DNA of 64,000 nt from Bacteroidales bacterium UBA1374 (GCA_002305545.1 DBRG01000023.1:62001-126000), one strand, 5' to 3'. Counted from the first letter of the stretch, positions 42,144 to 50,759 are shown. The notes: a model not told the origin generated them from the letters alone. A program made the numbers and translations.

Positions 42144-44087
42144 ATGGCTGCGATCCTTGATGCAAAAATCCCGGAAGGTCCGCTCGAACAGAAATGGACA
42201 CACTGCAAAGAATCTTTGAAAACAGTGTCTCCCGCAAACAGGGAAAAGATGCATGTTATCGTAGTGGGAACCGGGCTTGCAGGGGCCTCTGCGGCGGCTG
42301 CCCTCGGTGAACAGGGGTACCGCGTGAATGTATTTTGCATGAGTGATTCTCCCCGAAGGGCACATTCGGTCTCGGCCCAGGGCGGGATCAATGCGGCAAA
42401 AAATTACCGGAACGATAATGATTCTGTAGAACGCCTGTTCCTGGATACGTTGCGGGGAGGGGATTACCGTTCCAGGGAGGCCAACGTGTACCGGCTTGCC
42501 GAGGTGAGCAACGCCATCATTGATCATTGTGTTGCCCTTGGGGTCCCTTTTGCCAGGGACTACGGAGGATACCTGGACAACAGGTCTTTCGGGGGCTCAC
42601 TTGTAAGCAGGACATTTTATGCCAGGGGGCAGACGGGACAGCAACTCCTGCTGGCGGCCTATTCTTCACTTAACAGGCAGGTTGCGGCGGGAAGGGTAAC
42701 GGTACATAGCCGGGAACAAATGATGGACCTTGTGACAGATCATGGACGTGCCCGGGGAATTATCACCCGGGATATGGTCACGGGAAGAATAACCGCCTAC
42801 CCTGCCCATGCAGTGGTTCTGGCCACAGGAGGCTATGGAAATATTTATTTCCTTTCCACCAACGCTAAGAATTCCAATGGCTCGGCCCTCGTCCAATGCT
42901 GGAAAAAAGGTGCCTTTTTTGCCAATCCCGGTTTTGTCCAGATACACCCCACGTGCATTCCGGTACATGGCCAGTACCAATCCAAGCTCACGCTGATGAG
43001 TGAGTCGCTCCGCAATCACGGAAGGATATGGGTGCCCTCCAGGGAGGAAGACGTTAAAGCTTTGCGGGAAGGAAAGATCAGGCCATCGGCAATTCCAGAG
43101 CAGGACAGGGATTATTACCTGGAGCGCAGATATCCCTCTTACGGGAACCTTGTTCCACGGGATGTGGCGTCCCGTGCGGGAAAGGAACGCTGTGACGCCG
43201 GCCTGGGCGTTAGCAGGACGGGACGTGCCGTCTTTCTTGATTTATCCGTGGCCGTTGCTAAGCACGGAAAAGAGTTCATAGAAAACCAATATGGAAACTT
43301 GTTCCGTATGTATGAAAAGATCACGGGAGATGATCCCTGGAAAGAACCCATGCAGATCTATCCGGCCATTCATTATACCATGGGCGGTTTATGGGTGGAT
43401 TACCACCTGATGACCACTGTGGAAGGATTGTTTGCCATAGGCGAGGCGAATTTCAGTGATCACGGGGCAAACCGTCTGGGGGCTTCGGCCCTGATGCAGG
43501 GTCTGGCAGACGGTTTTTTTATTTTGCCCTACACGCTTCCTGCTTACCTGGCCGACAAAACCACGGAACCTTGTCCCGATGCGGACTCAGATGTATTTAT
43601 GCGTGCCCGGGTGGCTGTGCAGGAACGAATAGATCGGCTCATGGCTTTAAAAGGCAGTGTGCCGGTAGATGTGGTGCACCGCAAACTGGGCAACCTTATG
43701 TGGGATGCCCTGGGGATTGAAAGGTCTGCTGAAGGAATGGCCGCAATGCTGCCACAACTGGAATCTATGGAGGAATGGTTCAGAAAGGAGTCCGGAATTA
43801 CCGGAAGCCAAACAACGGTGAACCAGGAACTGGAAAAAGCTATCCACCTGGAAGACTATTTTACCCTGGCCCGGCTGATGCACCGGGACGCATTGCACCG
43901 CGAAGAATCATGCGGAGGTCATTTTCGTATTGAAAGCCAGACAAAGGAAGGAGAAACGTTGCGGGATGACAGCCGTTTCCAATACGTGGCTGCATGGGAA
44001 TACAAAGAAGAAGGGGAGGTCCCGGTATTGCACAGGGAACCGCTTGTATTTGAGAACATTAAAGTGGTAGAACGTAAATATGGGTAG
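42144..44087 (+). CDS. sdhA: Fumarate reductase/succinate dehydrogenase flavoprotein subunit
   Basis: The 647-residue protein is the Bacteroidota-type flavoprotein. It begins with AAILDAKIPEGPLEQKW, followed by the dinucleotide fold IVVGTGLAGASAAAALGEQG (about 39-58) and RAHSVSAQGGINAAKN, in which His74 is the covalent FAD attachment site. Further on are GGLWVDY and GANRLGASALMQGLADG. It interconverts succinate and fumarate at the inner membrane, in anaerobic Bacteroidota mainly as fumarate reductase. The start is ATG 42144 because homologues begin there and the promoter element lies just upstream. sdhB overlaps its end by 8 bases. The cytochrome b subunit gene that normally precedes it is not here; the upstream neighbour is the divergent NamZ-like gene. 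Confidence 0.95.
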   Translation: MAAILDAKIPEGPLEQKWTHCKESLKTVSPANREKMHVIVVGTGLAGASAAAALGEQGYRVNVFCMSDSPRRAHSVSAQGGINAAKNYRNDNDSVERLFLDTLRGGDYRSREANVYRLAEVSNAIIDHCVALGVPFARDYGGYLDNRSFGGSLVSRTFYARGQTGQQLLLAAYSSLNRQVAAGRVTVHSREQMMDLVTDHGRARGIITRDMVTGRITAYPAHAVVLATGGYGNIYFLSTNAKNSNGSALVQCWKKGAFFANPGFVQIHPTCIPVHGQYQSKLTLMSESLRNHGRIWVPSREEDVKALREGKIRPSAIPEQDRDYYLERRYPSYGNLVPRDVASRAGKERCDAGLGVSRTGRAVFLDLSVAVAKHGKEFIENQYGNLFRMYEKITGDDPWKEPMQIYPAIHYTMGGLWVDYHLMTTVEGLFAIGEANFSDHGANRLGASALMQGLADGFFILPYTLPAYLADKTTEPCPDADSDVFMRARVAVQERIDRLMALKGSVPVDVVHRKLGNLMWDALGIERSAEGMAAMLPQLESMEEWFRKESGITGSQTTVNQELEKAIHLEDYFTLARLMHRDALHREESCGGHFRIESQTKEGETLRDDSRFQYVAAWEYKEEGEVPVLHREPLVFENIKVVERKYG

Positions 44088-44826
44088 GATGTTTTTCGTG
44101 TTGAAAATATGGCGTCAGTCAGGCCCGCGGACAAAGGGCTATTTCCAGCGTTTTGAAATGGAGGGGATATCCGGGGATACGTCCTTCCTTGAATTACTGG
44201 ACATTCTCAATAACCGGCTGGTTTCACACGGGCAGGAAACAATTGCCTTTGACCATGATTGCCGGGAAGGGATCTGTGGGGCCTGTGGATTGTACATTAA
44301 TGGGAGGCCTCATGGGCCGGACGAGGGCATAACCACATGCCAGCTGTATATGCGCCGTTTCCGCGATGGCAGCACAATAACCGTTGAACCGTGGCGTTGC
44401 GGGGCATTTCCGGTGATCAAGGATCTGATGGTGGACAGAAGGGCTTTTGACAAAATCCTGCAGGCAGGCGGTTTTATCAGCGCGAATACCGGGTGTGCGC
44501 CTGAGGCCCATACAACCCTCATAACCAAAAAAGTGGCAGAAGAAAGCATGGACGCTTCGGCCTGTATCGGTTGCGGGGCGTGCGTGGCCACCTGCAAGAA
44601 CCGGTCGGCCATGTTATTTGTGGCTTCAAGGGTAAGCGCACTGTCACTTCTACCCCAGGGAAAACCAGAGGCAAGCCGCAGGGCACGCGCCATGGTGGCC
44701 AGGATGGATGAACTGGGATTTGGTTCGTGTACCAATATTGGGGCATGCCAGATGGAATGTCCCAAGAACATTACGGTTGCACATATTGCCCGGCTGAATC
44801 GCGGGTTCTTGTATTGTAAATACTAA
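44080..44826 (+). CDS. sdhB: Fumarate reductase/succinate dehydrogenase iron-sulfur subunit
   Basis: The 248-residue protein carries the electron wire of the complex. The N-terminal ferredoxin domain has CREGICGACGLYINGRPHGP plus a distant Cys (2Fe-2S cluster). The C-terminal domain has CIGCGACVATCKN (4Fe-4S) and CTNIGACQMECPKNI with the remaining Cys ligands. The opening LKIWRQSGPRTKGYFQRFEM and GDTSFLELLDILN match the Bacteroidota type. It starts 8 bases inside sdhA. Its last 56 bases overlap the convergent lipoprotein gene, while its own C-terminus looks complete. Confidence 0.95.
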   Translation: MGRMFFVLKIWRQSGPRTKGYFQRFEMEGISGDTSFLELLDILNNRLVSHGQETIAFDHDCREGICGACGLYINGRPHGPDEGITTCQLYMRRFRDGSTITVEPWRCGAFPVIKDLMVDRRAFDKILQAGGFISANTGCAPEAHTTLITKKVAEESMDASACIGCGACVATCKNRSAMLFVASRVSALSLLPQGKPEASRRARAMVARMDELGFGSCTNIGACQMECPKNITVAHIARLNRGFLYCKY

Positions 44827-45388
44827 AACCCTCAATGGTTACACTTATTGAAGAAAACACAGAAAGGTAGTGATCTGCCTGGTCTGTGAAATGATCCTCT
44901 ATGTAATCCCTTATAAGAGCACGCATGTATGGAGTGGAATAAACGATCTGAAGGGTGTTCCCGTCTGCCTGGCAGGGTATGGTGAAGCGGGTTCCCGAAT
45001 TGTAGTAAAAAGCAAGAAAAAGGATATTGCGCAACAGTTTATAGGAACTTGTATAGATGTTGCCGTAAGAGAAAACCAGGGAATAGGACCCGGAATAGGG
45101 ATCGTCGCGTGTTGACCCGGCAACCTTTATGGTATGAGGTTCTTTGAGCAGTGAGCGAAGGTTCTGGTAATTTTCAGCTACAAATGGAAGAAAAACCTGC
45201 AGGTCGGCCGCATTTCCCGCATCAACGGAAATTGATATGCTTACCCTGGAAGTGTCAATATGCCAGGTGCCCACATAGGCATTATCCACGAATCTAAAGG
45301 GATTACCGCTGCATCCGTGTAAAACCGGAACAATAAAAGCGAGCGCCACTATGGTCCCGGTTAAGCGTTTATTGAACATAACAGGCAT
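44771..45388 (-). CDS. Hypothetical lipoprotein overlapping sdhB
   Basis: The 205-residue product has a signal with lipobox-like LHGC (Cys at about residue 26). The rest is a beta-rich chain with TWHIDTSRVSISISVDAG, KEPHTIKVAGSTRDDPYSG and NILFLAFYYNSGTRFTIP. I recognise no family; the general look (small secreted protein with alternating strands) resembles the DUF4251-like proteins but without a clear match. A second possible ATG lies at 45379. A TATTTTTG element on this strand lies 10 bases upstream of the longer start. The last roughly 18 codons run into sdhB in antisense and may be an extension without a folded role. Confidence 0.65.
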   Translation of the reverse strand: MPVMFNKRLTGTIVALAFIVPVLHGCSGNPFRFVDNAYVGTWHIDTSRVSISISVDAGNAADLQVFLPFVAENYQNLRSLLKEPHTIKVAGSTRDDPYSGSYSLVFSYGNIYTSSYKLLRNILFLAFYYNSGTRFTIPCQADGNTLQIVYSTPYMRALIRDYIEDHFTDQADHYLSVFSSISVTIEGFSIYNTRTRDSAGQYVQP

Positions 45389-45398
45389 AGTGTCCTTA

Positions 45399-45406
45399 CA
45401 AAAATA
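45399..45406 (-). promoter_or_regulatory. -7 element for the hypothetical lipoprotein
   Basis: The plus strand CAAAAATA reads TATTTTTG on the minus strand, matching TAnnTTTG, 10 bases from the ATG at 45388. Confidence 0.45.
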
Positions 45407-45435
45407 GAAAAATTTTCAAAAATGGTTAACCACGT

Positions 45436-46131
45436 TTACCTCAACTGGAAATTGAGGGGAAAATGGTACCGAACCCTTACGTTCTTGTCCCTCTGCCTGC
45501 CAGGTTTCCATCTGGGAGAGGAACTCACCACGCGTACGGCTTCTTTGTCAATGGACGGGTCCACTCCGCGCAGAACGGTCACATCCTTTACATACCCGTC
45601 TGCATCTACAAGGAAAGAAAGCACAACACGGCCCTGAACGCCGTTTTCTTTCGCCACCTCGGGATAAACAATACGATCAAACACCCATTTTGTAAAGGTA
45701 TTCTCGTCACCACCCTGGAATGTGGGTTTTTCTTCTACAATGGCCACGGGAATTTCTTCTTCCTCAACAATTTCCTCTTTTGCTGAAGGTGCAATGTAAT
45801 CGCGAATTTCTACCGCAAAAGCAGGGTCATCTTCCGATTCAATGATAATGTCATCTTCAATGGTAATGTCATCTTCAACTATTTCAATGGCATCGGAGAG
45901 AACGGGGAGTAGTGCAGTAGCAGGAGGAGGAGGAGATGTTTCAAGGGTTACGGGGATCTGCTCTTCTTCAATGATTTGTTTTACCCCGGCATCGAGAAAA
46001 CGCGCTTTTTTGTCGTAAGTCTTGTATTCAAAAGCGGCAAGGACCACGACAAGAGCAACGATTAAGCCGGTTTCAATAAAAAGCGTTCTCTTGTTTTCAA
46101 GATCTGCTTTCTGACTTTTTTTCGTTTCCAT
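45436..46131 (-). CDS. Energy transducer TonB, copy 1
   Basis: The 231-residue TonB-family protein has a short cytoplasmic start (METKKS), one membrane helix (about residues 17-36), an acidic rather than proline-rich periplasmic linker (about 50-135, with SDAIEIVEDD and EEEEIPVAIVEEKPTFQGG), and a C-terminal TonB domain (about 145-231) with YPEVAKENGVQGRVVLSF, VDADG and WKPGRQRDKNVRVRY. It passes proton-motive force to outer-membrane receptors. The ATG at 46131 is chosen because it aligns exactly with copy 2. Both copies have 231 residues and differ at about 30 positions, mostly in the N-terminal half. Its receptor partner is not evident. Confidence 0.92.
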   Translation of the reverse strand: METKKSQKADLENKRTLFIETGLIVALVVVLAAFEYKTYDKKARFLDAGVKQIIEEEQIPVTLETSPPPPATALLPVLSDAIEIVEDDITIEDDIIIESEDDPAFAVEIRDYIAPSAKEEIVEEEEIPVAIVEEKPTFQGGDENTFTKWVFDRIVYPEVAKENGVQGRVVLSFLVDADGYVKDVTVLRGVDPSIDKEAVRVVSSSPRWKPGRQRDKNVRVRYHFPLNFQLR

Positions 46132-46153
46132 GGCTATGGTCATTAAATATTAT

Positions 46154-46191
46154 GGGACCATGCAATGAAGGGAACATCAGAGAATGGTCCC
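46154..46191. repeat. 8-base inverted repeat between hflX and tonB copy 1
   Basis: GGGACCAT (46154-46161) and ATGGTCCC (46184-46191) are perfectly complementary with a 22-base spacer. It could end hflX transcription on the minus strand or sit in the leader of tonB copy 1. No T-tract follows. Confidence 0.4.
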
Positions 46192-46222
46192 TGTACTTAT
46201 ATGAGCAAAAAACGTGCCTGTA

Positions 46223-47380
46223 TCACCACAGGAACGTTCCGAAGGGGTATCTGCCGTCCTGCACTTCGGCGGCCATGCCGTAAAGATCCCGACGAAACTT
46301 GTCAATATTGATTTTTTCCTTTGCAGAAATGAAAATACAGGGATCGTGCAATTTTGAAATCCATGTTTTCTTAAGGGAATCAAGACTGAATTCGCCGTCT
46401 GGTGTCCGGCGCTCCTTAAAAACGTCTATTTTATTGAAAACAAGGTAAACAGGCTTATCTGCACATCCTATATCCCGGAGGGTATTCTGGACTACGTGCA
46501 TCATTTCTTCAAAGTTGGGATGTGAAACATCCACAACATGAACCAGCACATCGCTTTCTCGCACTTCATCCAGGGTGCTTTTAAACGATTCCACCAACTG
46601 GGTTGGCAGTTTACGGATAAAACCAACAGTGTCGCTTAACAGAAAAGGTATATTATCCACGACCACTTTGCGGACCGTAGTGTCCAGCGTGGCAAACAGC
46701 TTGTTTTCGGCAAACACTTCGGTTTTTGCCAGAAGATTAAGGATCGTGCTCTTTCCCACGTTAGTATAGCCAACAAGCGCCATCCTTGTCAGGGAACCCC
46801 TGTTGCCCCTTTGGGACATCATCTGACGGTCGATTTTTTGTAATTTTTCTTTTAGCAGGGCAATTTTATCCAGAATAATGCGCCGGTCTGTTTCCAGCTG
46901 TGATTCCCCGGGGCCACGCATGCCAATACCCCCGCGTTGCCTTTCCAGGTGTGTCCACATACGTGTCAGCCGTGGTAGCAGATATTGGTATTGTGCCAGT
47001 TCTACCTGGGTTTTGGCATAGGCGGTTTTGGCACGTTGGGCAAAGATGTCCAGAATGAGGTTGGTCCGGTCAAGAATACGGCAGTCGAGACTTTTGTCCA
47101 GGTTGCGCAATTGGGAGGGAGACAATTCATCATCAAAAATCGCAATGGAAATGTTTTCCACTTTTATATAAGCAGCAAGCTCCTGAAGTTTACCACTACC
47201 CAGATAAGTGTTGGGATGAGGTTTTTCAAGGCGCTGAACAAAACGTCCGCCACTGTCTAGACCTGCTGTATCTGCGAGGAATTCAAGTTCATCCAGATAT
47301 TCATCAAGCAGCGCCGGATCAGTTCCGGGCCGAAGTAACCCAATAAAAACAGCTTTATCTCGTTCTTTTATGGTTTCCAT
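46223..47380 (-). CDS. hflX: GTPase HflX
   Basis: The 385-residue protein is a ribosome-associated GTPase that splits stalled or heat-stressed ribosomes. The N-terminal HflX domain has YLDELEFLADTAG, PNTYLGSGKLQEL and ILDRTNLILDIFAQRA. A helical linker has RGGIGMRGPGESQLETDRR. The G domain has GYTNVGKSTILNLL (P-loop, about residue 203) and SDTVGFIRKLP (switch II), with NKID at about 325. Length is normal for the phylum. Its ATG lies only 6 bases after the T-tract of the terminator that closes tonB copy 2, and the gene is flanked by two near-identical tonB genes in the same orientation. Confidence 0.95.
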   Translation of the reverse strand: METIKERDKAVFIGLLRPGTDPALLDEYLDELEFLADTAGLDSGGRFVQRLEKPHPNTYLGSGKLQELAAYIKVENISIAIFDDELSPSQLRNLDKSLDCRILDRTNLILDIFAQRAKTAYAKTQVELAQYQYLLPRLTRMWTHLERQRGGIGMRGPGESQLETDRRIILDKIALLKEKLQKIDRQMMSQRGNRGSLTRMALVGYTNVGKSTILNLLAKTEVFAENKLFATLDTTVRKVVVDNIPFLLSDTVGFIRKLPTQLVESFKSTLDEVRESDVLVHVVDVSHPNFEEMMHVVQNTLRDIGCADKPVYLVFNKIDVFKERRTPDGEFSLDSLKKTWISKLHDPCIFISAKEKINIDKFRRDLYGMAAEVQDGRYPFGTFLW

Positions 47381-47386
47381 AAAGTG

Positions 47387-47416
47387 AAAAAAAGCGCCCT
47401 AAAATACCGGGCGCTT
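47387..47416 (-). terminator. Rho-independent terminator after tonB copy 2, abutting hflX
   Basis: On the minus strand AAGCGCCC (47416-47409) pairs perfectly with GGGCGCTT (47399-47392) across a 9-base loop, and the stem runs into a stretch of seven T (47393-47387, partly in the stem). The hflX ATG begins 6 bases later. Confidence 0.85.
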
Positions 47417-47444
47417 AAGATATTAGTATAAAATAACTGATTGC

Positions 47445-48140
47445 TTATCTGAGCTGGAAGTGAAGAGGGAAATTATAACGGACCCTTACGTTCTTGTCAC
47501 GCTGTCTGCCAGGTTTCCACTTTGGTGAAGAAGATACGACGCGAACTGCCTCTTTGTCAATGGACGGGTCCACACCACGCAGAACCGTAACATTCTTTAC
47601 ATAACCATCTGCATCTACAATGAAAGAAAGTACAACACGACCCTGCACGCCGTTTTCTTTGGCCACCTCGGGATAAACAATGCGATCAAACACCCATTTT
47701 GTAAAGGTATTCTCGTCACCACCCAGGAACGTGGGCTTTTCTTCAACAATGGCAACAGGGATTTCCTCTTCCTCTACCACTTCTTCCTTTGCTGTATAAG
47801 TAATGTAATCGCGGATCTCTACCGCAAAAGCAGCATCATCTTCTGATTCAATGATAATATCATCTTCAATGGTGATATCATCGTCAACGATTTCAATGGC
47901 GTCGGAAAGAACAGGGAGCTGTGCTGTTTCAGGCGGAGGGGGAGGGGTTTCAAGCGTTACAGGGATCTGCTCCTCTTCAATGACTTGTCTGACCTCAGCA
48001 TCGATAAAACTGGCGTTTTTTTCGTAAGTCTTGTATTCAAAAGCAGCCAGAACAATTACAAGAGCAAAGACCAGTCCGATCTCAATGAAAAGCACTCTTT
48101 TGTTTTCAAGATTTGCTTTAGGGCTTTTTTTAAGTTCCAT
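47445..48140 (-). CDS. Energy transducer TonB, copy 2
   Basis: The 231-residue protein has the same layout as copy 1: cytoplasmic MELKKS, one helix (about 17-36), an acidic linker with SPPPP-like residues (LETPPPPP), and a C-terminal TonB domain with VYPEVAKENGVQGRVVLSFIVDADG and WKPGRQRDKNVRVRY. About 87 percent of residues agree with copy 1, and the last 116 residues differ at only about seven positions. It lies 21 bases downstream of tRNA-Ala on the same strand with no obvious promoter between, so it may be transcribed with the tRNA. A strong terminator follows. Confidence 0.92.
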   Translation of the reverse strand: MELKKSPKANLENKRVLFIEIGLVFALVIVLAAFEYKTYEKNASFIDAEVRQVIEEEQIPVTLETPPPPPETAQLPVLSDAIEIVDDDITIEDDIIIESEDDAAFAVEIRDYITYTAKEEVVEEEEIPVAIVEEKPTFLGGDENTFTKWVFDRIVYPEVAKENGVQGRVVLSFIVDADGYVKNVTVLRGVDPSIDKEAVRVVSSSPKWKPGRQRDKNVRVRYNFPLHFQLR

Positions 48141-48161
48141 TATTTTAAAAAATTAATTGTG

Positions 48162-48235
<74 letters not shown>

Positions 48236-48246
48236 ATCAAGGCTTG

Positions 48247-48254
48247 CAAATGTA
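48247..48254 (-). promoter_or_regulatory. -7 element for tRNA-Ala
   Basis: The plus strand CAAATGTA reads TACATTTG on the minus strand, 11 bases before the tRNA 5' end. Confidence 0.55.
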
Positions 48255-48281
48255 AAAAAAAATATTTAAAAAACAATTTAG

Positions 48282-48289
48282 TAATTTTG
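48282..48289 (+). promoter_or_regulatory. -7 element for ybeY-mnmG
   Basis: TAATTTTG matches TAnnTTTG and ends 21 bases before the ATG at 48311. The in-frame TTG at 48287 overlaps it. Confidence 0.55.
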
Positions 48290-48310
48290 CGGCGTTATTT
48301 AAAAAACGCC

Positions 48311-48745
48311 ATGATTCTTTTTCACGTATATAATACCACCTTAAAGCTAAGCAACAGACGTGCCATAAAACAGTGGATATCCGAAGTTCTGCATACTTAT
48401 GGTAAACGAGTGGGCGATATAGGTATAATATTCTGCAGTTCAGATTATATGCTCCAATTAAACGAACAATTCCTGAATCATGATTATTATACAGACGTTA
48501 TAACTTTTACTTATTCAGAAAAAGATAATAAGCGTCTGAGTGGAGACATTTTTATTGATCCGGAAACAGTTTTTTTAAATGCACACAAGTATGGGCAGAC
48601 GAAAGAACAGGAATTATTAAGGGTGATTATTCACGGGATACTTCATATGACAGGTATGAACGACCAGACATCTGAGGACAGAAAGAATATGAGCAGTGCC
48701 GAAGACGCAGCACTAAAACAAGTAACGATCAACCCGTTTAAATGA
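48311..48745 (+). CDS. ybeY: Endoribonuclease YbeY
   Basis: The 144-residue protein is the YbeY metalloprotein needed for rRNA maturation and ribosome quality control. The metal site reads IIHGILHMTGMND (about residues 112-124): the first two His of the usual H-x3-H-x5-H pattern are present but the third is Asp, a form I have seen described for Bacteroidota members. YYTDVITFTYSE and LSGDIFIDPETV are further family blocks. The start is the ATG at 48311; the frame extends upstream only through the promoter. Its last 4 bases overlap the mnmG start (ATGA). The gene is more AT-rich than most of the window. Confidence 0.92.
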   Translation: MILFHVYNTTLKLSNRRAIKQWISEVLHTYGKRVGDIGIIFCSSDYMLQLNEQFLNHDYYTDVITFTYSEKDNKRLSGDIFIDPETVFLNAHKYGQTKEQELLRVIIHGILHMTGMNDQTSEDRKNMSSAEDAALKQVTINPFK

Positions 48746-50619
48746 CCAATCATTACGACATTATTGTAGTGGGAGCAGGACATGCAGGATGCGAAGCAGC
48801 CCATGCAGCAGCAAGGCTGGGCTCCAAAACCTTGCTCATAACCATGGATATAACGAAAATGGCCCAGATGTCCTGCAATCCGGCGGTTGGAGGCATAGCA
48901 AAGGGGCAAATCGTAAGAGAGATAGATGCCATGGGAGGAGCCATGGGACTTGTTACCGACAGGAGCACTATACAATTCAGAATGCTGAACCGCTCCAAAG
49001 GACCAGCAATGTGGAGTCCCAGAGCACAATGCGACAGAGCATTATTTTCCATTAACTGGAGAGAAATCATTGAAAACACTGAAAATCTGTATATATGGCA
49101 GGACCAGGTGGTTTCCCTGATATTTGATGGAAATACAGTAATTGGTGTCAAAACGGAATTTCAACAGGAATTCTTTGCACAAGCTGTAATTCTTACGAAT
49201 GGAACTTTTTTGAACGGAATGATTTTTATCGGTTGGAAATCTGCACCAGGTGGAAGAATAGGGGAGACGCCGTCCGAAGGATTAAGCAGGCAGCTACAGG
49301 AAAGAGGGATACAGGTAGAACGCATGAAAACCGGTACACCACCCAGAATTGATGGAAAAACGGTTGATTTTTCCTCTTTACAGATTCAGAAAGGGGATAC
49401 TCAACCACAAAAATTCACTTTTTTAAATGCACAATCAGCCATTCAGGAAAAACAAAGACAAATGGACTGCTATATGGTATATACCAATTCTGCAGTGCAT
49501 GATAAGTTAAAGGAAGGATTTAAAGATTCACCACTATTTACAGGAAGAATCAGCGGAAAGGGCCCACGGTATTGTCCAAGTATTGAGATTAAATTACAAA
49601 CCTTTGAAGATAAAGAACAACACCAACTTTTTCTGGAACCGGAAGGATGGAACACTAACCAGTATTATTTACAGGGATTTGCCTCTTCACTTCCTATAGA
49701 AATTCAATTTCAGGCTATCAGAAAAATCAAGGGATTGGAAAATGCAAGATTTCACAGCCCGGGCTATGCTGTAGAATACGATTATTTTCCACCAACACAA
49801 CTTTTTCACTCATTGGAAGTAAAAAATATAGAAAGTTTATTTTTTGCCGGCCAGGTAAATGGCACAACCGGTTATGAAGAGGCGGCGGCACAGGGATTAA
49901 TGGCCGGAATCAATGCCCACCGAAAGATCAACAAACTGGAACCGGTAATTTTAAACAGGGACCAGGCCTATATGGGTGTACTCATAGATGACCTGGTCAC
50001 AAAAGGCGTTGACGAACCTTACCGAATGTTTACCTCACGGGCAGAATACAGGATACTTCTAAGGCAGGACAACGCCGATGAAAGACTTACGCCAACCGGA
50101 TATAACATAGGCCTTGCAAAAGAAGAAAGATACAACCTGTTGCAAGAAAAAATCAAAAAAAGAAACAATATTTTACAGTGGCTAGAAAACACATCCATAG
50201 AACCAGAAAAGGCCAATGCAATTCTAATAAAAGCCGGCACTGCCCCAATGAGCACTAAAAGAAAACTGGCACAAATTTTGAGCAGGCCGCAGGTGAGCTG
50301 GGAGGATATTGTCGATTTTGTTCCACGTGGAACATTGTGTGAGGGAAATCCCAGGGCTGCAGAGTTTTGTGAGTCTGCAGAGATTGTGATAAAGTACAGA
50401 GGTTATATAGAACGAGAAAAAGCGTTTGCAGAGAAAGTCCTCAGATTAGACACCGTGGCCATTCCCGAGAAATTTGACTATTCAAAAATACGGTCATTGT
50501 CTACAGAGTCGCGTCAAAAGTTACAAAAAATAAAACCCGGGACAATAGGTCAGGCTTCCAGAATTCCCGGGGTATCACCTGCCGACATTTCTGTTTTACT
50601 GTTGTATCTGGGGCGTTAA
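48742..50619 (+). CDS. mnmG: tRNA uridine-5-carboxymethylaminomethyl modification enzyme MnmG
   Basis: The 625-residue FAD protein works with MnmE (not in this window) to modify the wobble uridine of several tRNAs. The N-terminal dinucleotide fold is IIVVGAGHAGCEAAHAAARLG (about 8-28), followed by SCNPAVGGIAKGQIVREIDA and RMLNRSKGPAMWSPRAQCDR, and PPRIDGKTVDFS. The C-terminal helical region has FTSRAEYRILLRQDNADERLT and ends with PGTIGQASRIPGVSPADISVLLLYLGR. Length is typical. It is coupled to ybeY by a 4-base overlap. Third codon positions are richer in A/T than in flanking genes. Confidence 0.97.
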   Translation: MTNHYDIIVVGAGHAGCEAAHAAARLGSKTLLITMDITKMAQMSCNPAVGGIAKGQIVREIDAMGGAMGLVTDRSTIQFRMLNRSKGPAMWSPRAQCDRALFSINWREIIENTENLYIWQDQVVSLIFDGNTVIGVKTEFQQEFFAQAVILTNGTFLNGMIFIGWKSAPGGRIGETPSEGLSRQLQERGIQVERMKTGTPPRIDGKTVDFSSLQIQKGDTQPQKFTFLNAQSAIQEKQRQMDCYMVYTNSAVHDKLKEGFKDSPLFTGRISGKGPRYCPSIEIKLQTFEDKEQHQLFLEPEGWNTNQYYLQGFASSLPIEIQFQAIRKIKGLENARFHSPGYAVEYDYFPPTQLFHSLEVKNIESLFFAGQVNGTTGYEEAAAQGLMAGINAHRKINKLEPVILNRDQAYMGVLIDDLVTKGVDEPYRMFTSRAEYRILLRQDNADERLTPTGYNIGLAKEERYNLLQEKIKKRNNILQWLENTSIEPEKANAILIKAGTAPMSTKRKLAQILSRPQVSWEDIVDFVPRGTLCEGNPRAAEFCESAEIVIKYRGYIEREKAFAEKVLRLDTVAIPEKFDYSKIRSLSTESRQKLQKIKPGTIGQASRIPGVSPADISVLLLYLGR

Positions 50620-50721
50620 ATATTGACATCAACTTAACATTCAGTTTATAAGGCAGATTTACCTATACAAAGGCTGCTTTATTCAGGAATAATATTAGAA
50701 TACAGAAGAAAAAAAATATAC

Positions 50722-50729
50722 TACTTTTG
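50722..50729 (+). promoter_or_regulatory. -7 element for the TonB-dependent receptor
   Basis: TACTTTTG matches TAnnTTTG. An ATG lies 7 bases after it (50737) but is one frame away from the receptor. Confidence 0.6.
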
Positions 50730-50759
50730 TGGGTTTATGCAACAAAGCACATTTTTACT

